Assembly: GCF_013426915.1 (NCBI RefSeq) | Contig: NZ_AP023179.1 | Coordinates: 2,232,001 to 2,296,000 of the forward strand | Reading direction: 5' to 3' | DNA: 64,000 bases | Source of the DNA: Paraburkholderia sp. PGU19 | GTDB lineage: Bacteria; Pseudomonadota; Gammaproteobacteria; Burkholderiales; Burkholderiaceae | Part shown: in pieces, positions 62,888-64,000 of the stretch | Position numbering within the stretch: the stretch's first letter is position 1 | Layout of the letters: each line of letters begins with the position of its first letter | Position numbers and translations under genes: made by a program | The notes under the pieces: generated by a model | Seen by the model: only the letters and a program-made list of their open reading frames with translations | The model's database searches: none | What the model was told of the DNA's origin: nothing

Positions 62888-64000
62888 ATGAAACACAGCA
62901 CGGCCATTCCGCTGACACCACTAGCGACCAGCTCGGGCGACATCGACGCGCCGCCATCGGGCCCGCGTTTCAAGCGGCGTTTTCACGTCATGGCCAAGCC
63001 GACGGGGTCGGCCTGCAACCTCGATTGCACGTATTGCTTCTATCTGCACAAGGAGCAATTGCTCGACCAGCGCCGCGGCGATTTCATGAACGACCAGACG
63101 CTGGAAACGTTCGTCCGTCAATACATCGAAGGGCAGGACGGCGAGCAGATCGTCTTTTCCTGGCAAGGCGGCGAGCCGACGCTCATGGGGCTCGACTTCT
63201 TTCGCAAGGCCGTGCGCCTGCAGGAGAAGTACAAACGCGCGGGCCAGCGCATTGAGAACAACCTGCAAACCAACGGCACCGCGCTCGACGACGCGTGGTG
63301 CGCGTTTCTCAAACAGCATGATTTTCTCGTCGGCCTGTCGATAGACGGGCCGCGCGAACTGCACGACGCCTACCGCGTGTCGCGCTCGGGCAAGCCCACG
63401 TTCGACAGGGTTATGCGGGGACTCGAATGCATCCACCGTCACGGCGTCGCCTTCAATGCGCTCGCCGTGATCAACCGGCTCAACGCACGCAGACCGATCG
63501 ACGTTTATCGCTTTCTCACGCGAGAAGTCGGCGCGACCTACCTGCAGTTCAATCCGTGCGTCGAGGCCAGGACATTCAAACAGGTCGCGCCGCAATTCTG
63601 GGACGAGGCATCGATCCCCGTGGTCGGCACCGAACGGGCGAAACCGGGCGCGGCGGATTCCGTCGTCACCGACTGGTCCGTCGATCCCGACGACTGGGGC
63701 TATTTCCTGAGCCGCACTTTCGACGAGTGGCATCGCGAGGATCTGGGCCGGGTGCTGGTCAACCTGTCCGAGACGGCCGTCGCGCAGACCATGGGGCTGC
63801 CGTCGCAGCTCTGCATCACCGCCCCTTTCTGCGGTAAAGGGCTCGCGATGGAGCACGACGGCCGCGTCTACTCCTGCGATCACTACGTCTATCCCGAATA
63901 CGAACTGGGCGACATCTTCAGCCACCCACTGCATCACGTTGCGTTTTCTGAGCGCCAGAAAGCCTTCGGATTCGGCAAGAAGGACACCCTTCCAAAGTAC
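62888..64000 (+). CDS. Anaerobic-type sulfatase-maturating radical SAM enzyme (3' end off the window)
   Basis: At least 371 residues, cut by the right edge. The enzyme makes the formylglycine of sulfatases without oxygen. The radical SAM motif CNLDCTYCFYL at about residues 45-55 has C-x3-C-x2-C. GGEPTLMG and LQTNGT are the family SAM/substrate motifs. Near the end PSQLCITAPFCGKGLAMEHD and YSCDHYVYPEYELGDI start the SPASM region, whose Cys ligands bind two further 4Fe-4S clusters. The ATG at 62888 is the start I prefer because upstream sequence in this frame is not protein-like. No sulfatase gene is in the window; one may lie beyond the edge. Confidence 0.93.
   Translation, partial: MKHSTAIPLTPLATSSGDIDAPPSGPRFKRRFHVMAKPTGSACNLDCTYCFYLHKEQLLDQRRGDFMNDQTLETFVRQYIEGQDGEQIVFSWQGGEPTLMGLDFFRKAVRLQEKYKRAGQRIENNLQTNGTALDDAWCAFLKQHDFLVGLSIDGPRELHDAYRVSRSGKPTFDRVMRGLECIHRHGVAFNALAVINRLNARRPIDVYRFLTREVGATYLQFNPCVEARTFKQVAPQFWDEASIPVVGTERAKPGAADSVVTDWSVDPDDWGYFLSRTFDEWHREDLGRVLVNLSETAVAQTMGLPSQLCITAPFCGKGLAMEHDGRVYSCDHYVYPEYELGDIFSHPLHHVAFSERQKAFGFGKKDTLPKY

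Noticed and set aside
62779..63255. A 158-residue plus-strand frame at the start of the maturase gene
   Set aside because: It is out of frame with the radical SAM motif (CNLDCTYC), which lies in the frame starting at 62888.

Overview
This 64 kb window is GC-rich DNA from a beta-proteobacterium of the family Burkholderiaceae. The protein sequences and gene order (scpB-rluB-rimP-nusA, recCBD, MdtABC with a long MdtC insert, EAL-HDOD proteins) look most like Paraburkholderia or a close relative. That assignment rests on recognition, not on a search. I saw no rRNA, tRNA, CRISPR array, prophage or intact insertion sequence. The window reads as ordinary chromosomal backbone, with its more novel material in small proteins, regulatory sites and repeats.

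Layout. 1-4.8 kb: minus-strand translation and chromosome genes (nusA cut by the left edge, rimP, rluB, scpB). A promoter and a premature intrinsic terminator lie upstream of rimP. 5-7.4 kb: an aminotransferase with a LysR regulator. 7.8-12 kb: small proteins, including an orphan transposase-like DUF4096 protein, a YdcF-family protein, two small exported proteins and an ABM monooxygenase. 12.3-14.9 kb: an EAL phosphodiesterase, arfB and a membrane protein. 14.9-24 kb: the complete recC-recB-recD operon with 4-bp overlaps. 24-31 kb: an FUSC efflux-type protein, an Lrp regulator divergent from a cysteine-dioxygenase-like gene (with a perfect Lrp consensus site between them) and a large MscS channel. 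31-34.6 kb: an Rrf2 regulator and an NAD(P)-binding oxidoreductase sharing near-identical operators, then a lipoprotein, a GNAT enzyme and a DJ-1/PfpI protein. 34.6-38.5 kb: a CHASE3-type histidine kinase, an ammonium transporter behind a sigma-54 promoter, and crcB behind a fluoride riboswitch. 38.8-43.3 kb: two tandem paralogous small proteins of unknown function, a histone-like protein, a CHAD protein and a PRC-barrel protein. 43.5-44.7 kb: a probable minus-strand small RNA and an IclR regulator. 45.2-53.1 kb: an mdtABC-type RND efflux operon, followed by 16-bp tandem repeats and a long hairpin. 53.5-61.3 kb: a membrane protein, an exported peroxiredoxin and a c-di-GMP/HDOD signalling cluster. 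61.5-64 kb: an orphan amino-acid-binding protein and a radical-SAM sulfatase maturase cut by the right edge.

Two otherwise well conserved genes, nusA and mdtC, are each broken by one missing G in a G run. This looks more like sequence error than biology. The best leads for new biology are the twin Rrf2 operators, the tandem small-protein paralogues, the candidate small RNA near 43.5 kb, the repeat/hairpin element after mdtC, and the EAL-HDOD pair of which one member has lost key EAL residues.
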